From the NCBI GenBank assembly GCA_934096405.1, contig CAKOLW010000018.1:1-23331 (forward strand): a DNA stretch of 23,331 nucleotides, in the 5' to 3' direction. Positions 22,774 through 23,331 of the stretch are shown in pieces. Every line of letters begins with the position of its first letter. Position 1 is the first letter of the stretch. The stretch is from an uncultured Bacilli bacterium (GTDB taxonomy: Bacteria; Bacillota_I; Bacilli_A; RF39; UBA660). The notes beneath the pieces were generated by a model that saw nothing but the letters and a program-made list of their open reading frames with translations, had not been told where the DNA came from and did no database searches. Position numbers and translations under genes: made by a program.

Positions 22774-23331
22774 ATGAATTATTATGATGAAATAAAAAAT
22801 ATATTAATAGACAATATAATTGGAAGAAAAGTAAGAGAATATAAAAGTAATCAAAGAGATTTAGAAGGGTACTATAATGTAGGAAAATTACTTATAGAAG
22901 CACAAGGTGGAGAAACAAGAGCTAAATATGGTAATCAACTTATTAAAGAATATTCTAAAAGATTGACAAGTGAACTTGGAAAAGGATATACACCAACTAG
23001 ACTCATGTATATGAGAAGTTTTTACTTATTGATAAAAAAATATCCGACACTGTCGGATAAATTTAAAAATTTAAATATAACATGGTCAAACATATGCGAA
23101 ATATTAAAACTGAAAGAAGAAAATGAGATAGAATATTACTTAAATATTTCAAGTAAATTTAATTTATCTACAAGAGATTTAAGAAAAAGGATTAAATTAA
23201 AAGAATATGATAGACTTGATGATGAAGTAAAAGAAAAGTTATCTAAACAAGAAGTAGTACCAATTAAAGATACAATACCTAATCCAGTAGTACTAAGTGG
23301 TTTAAGATTTAAAGAAAAACTAACAGAAAAA
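22774..23331 (+). CDS. YhcG/DUF1016-family PDDEXK nuclease, N-terminal part (3' end missing)
   Basis: The frame is open from the ATG at 22774 to the end of the window (186 codons). The visible part is the DUF1016_N domain: EGYYNVGKLLIEAQGGETRA, KYGNQLIKEYSKRLTSELGK, GYTPTRLMYMRSFYLLI, ITWSNICEILKLKEENEIEY, FNLSTRDLRKRIK. Family members continue with a PDDEXK nuclease domain, which would lie outside the window. They are often found near restriction-modification or defence genes and mobile DNA; their role is not well settled. Own promoter and SD (GGAAGGTGA). A perfect 9-1-9 palindrome lies in the coding sequence at 23041-23059. Confidence 0.88.
   Translation, partial: MNYYDEIKNILIDNIIGRKVREYKSNQRDLEGYYNVGKLLIEAQGGETRAKYGNQLIKEYSKRLTSELGKGYTPTRLMYMRSFYLLIKKYPTLSDKFKNLNITWSNICEILKLKEENEIEYYLNISSKFNLSTRDLRKRIKLKEYDRLDDEVKEKLSKQEVVPIKDTIPNPVVLSGLRFKEKLTEK
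23041..23059. repeat. Perfect 19-base palindrome inside the YhcG-like gene
   Basis: TATCCGACACTGTCGGATA: nine-base arms around one central base, GC-richer than its surroundings. It encodes YPTLSDK. It could be an operator, a recognition site or chance. Confidence 0.7.

Noticed and set aside
1..23331. Mycoplasma-type genetic code (TGA = Trp)
   Set aside because: Tryptophans in conserved motifs are TGG, and several genes end in TGA at the expected family length.

Overview
The window comes from a very AT-rich, low-GC Gram-positive bacterium of the Bacilli/Mollicutes side of Firmicutes, of the reduced gut type (RF39/Erysipelotrichia-like; this placement is an inference). Pointers are near-exclusive A/U-ending codons, a Lon/PolA/RuvAB/RNase III/SMC gene set, YidD and TmcAL, and Shine-Dalgarno (SD) sequences of the AGGTGAT/AAGGAG kind. 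TGA is used as a stop (for example at 7041-7043, 14058-14060 and 18706-18708), so the code is standard and not the Mycoplasma TGA=Trp code. No rRNA, tRNA, IS element or CRISPR array was recognised.

Layout. (1) 1-1922: two tandem paralogous secreted/anchored proteins with an InlB-type beta-repeat and a divergent cysteine-rich C-terminus; the first is cut by the window edge. (2) 1937-4603: terminator, promoter, Lon protease and a small overlapping orphan gene. (3) 4616-6385: a hairpin that covers a ribosome binding site, a SpoVID-like LysM protein, a YsxE/CotS-like pseudokinase, a convergent small membrane protein and a terminator. (4) 6400-10524: a surface-protein island. It holds three prepilin-like genes, the third of which carries a large ectodomain, then a 230-base structured leader with a 20-codon leader ORF and a G8 tract, then a TasA/camelysin-like anchored protein with a paralogous ectodomain. 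Both ectodomains end in a fixed-length 33-codon hypervariable block of the kind diversified by diversity-generating retroelements. (5) 10583-14074: DNA polymerase I and a cation diffusion facilitator. (6) 14102-15395: a triple CTGCAG repeat, tmcAL on the minus strand, and a divergent promoter region. (7) 15396-17873: ruvA, a Bro-N/DinD-like gene inside the pair, ruvB, and a bidirectional terminator. (8) 17852-18971 minus: yidD and a ZnuA-like lipoprotein with no histidine. (9) 18978-22654: rnc and a short smc. (10) 22727-end: a YhcG/DUF1016 nuclease-family gene cut by the window end.

Most of the window is ordinary housekeeping (protein quality control, replication and repair, tRNA modification, chromosome organisation). 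The part that looks least described is the 6.4-10.5 kb surface island: one variable ectodomain carried by two different anchors, with the second gene behind a leader that looks like an attenuator. No reverse transcriptase or template repeat lies inside the window, so the retroelement link is a hypothesis. Promoters were read by eye from -35/-10 matches; all pairings and repeats were checked base by base by hand.
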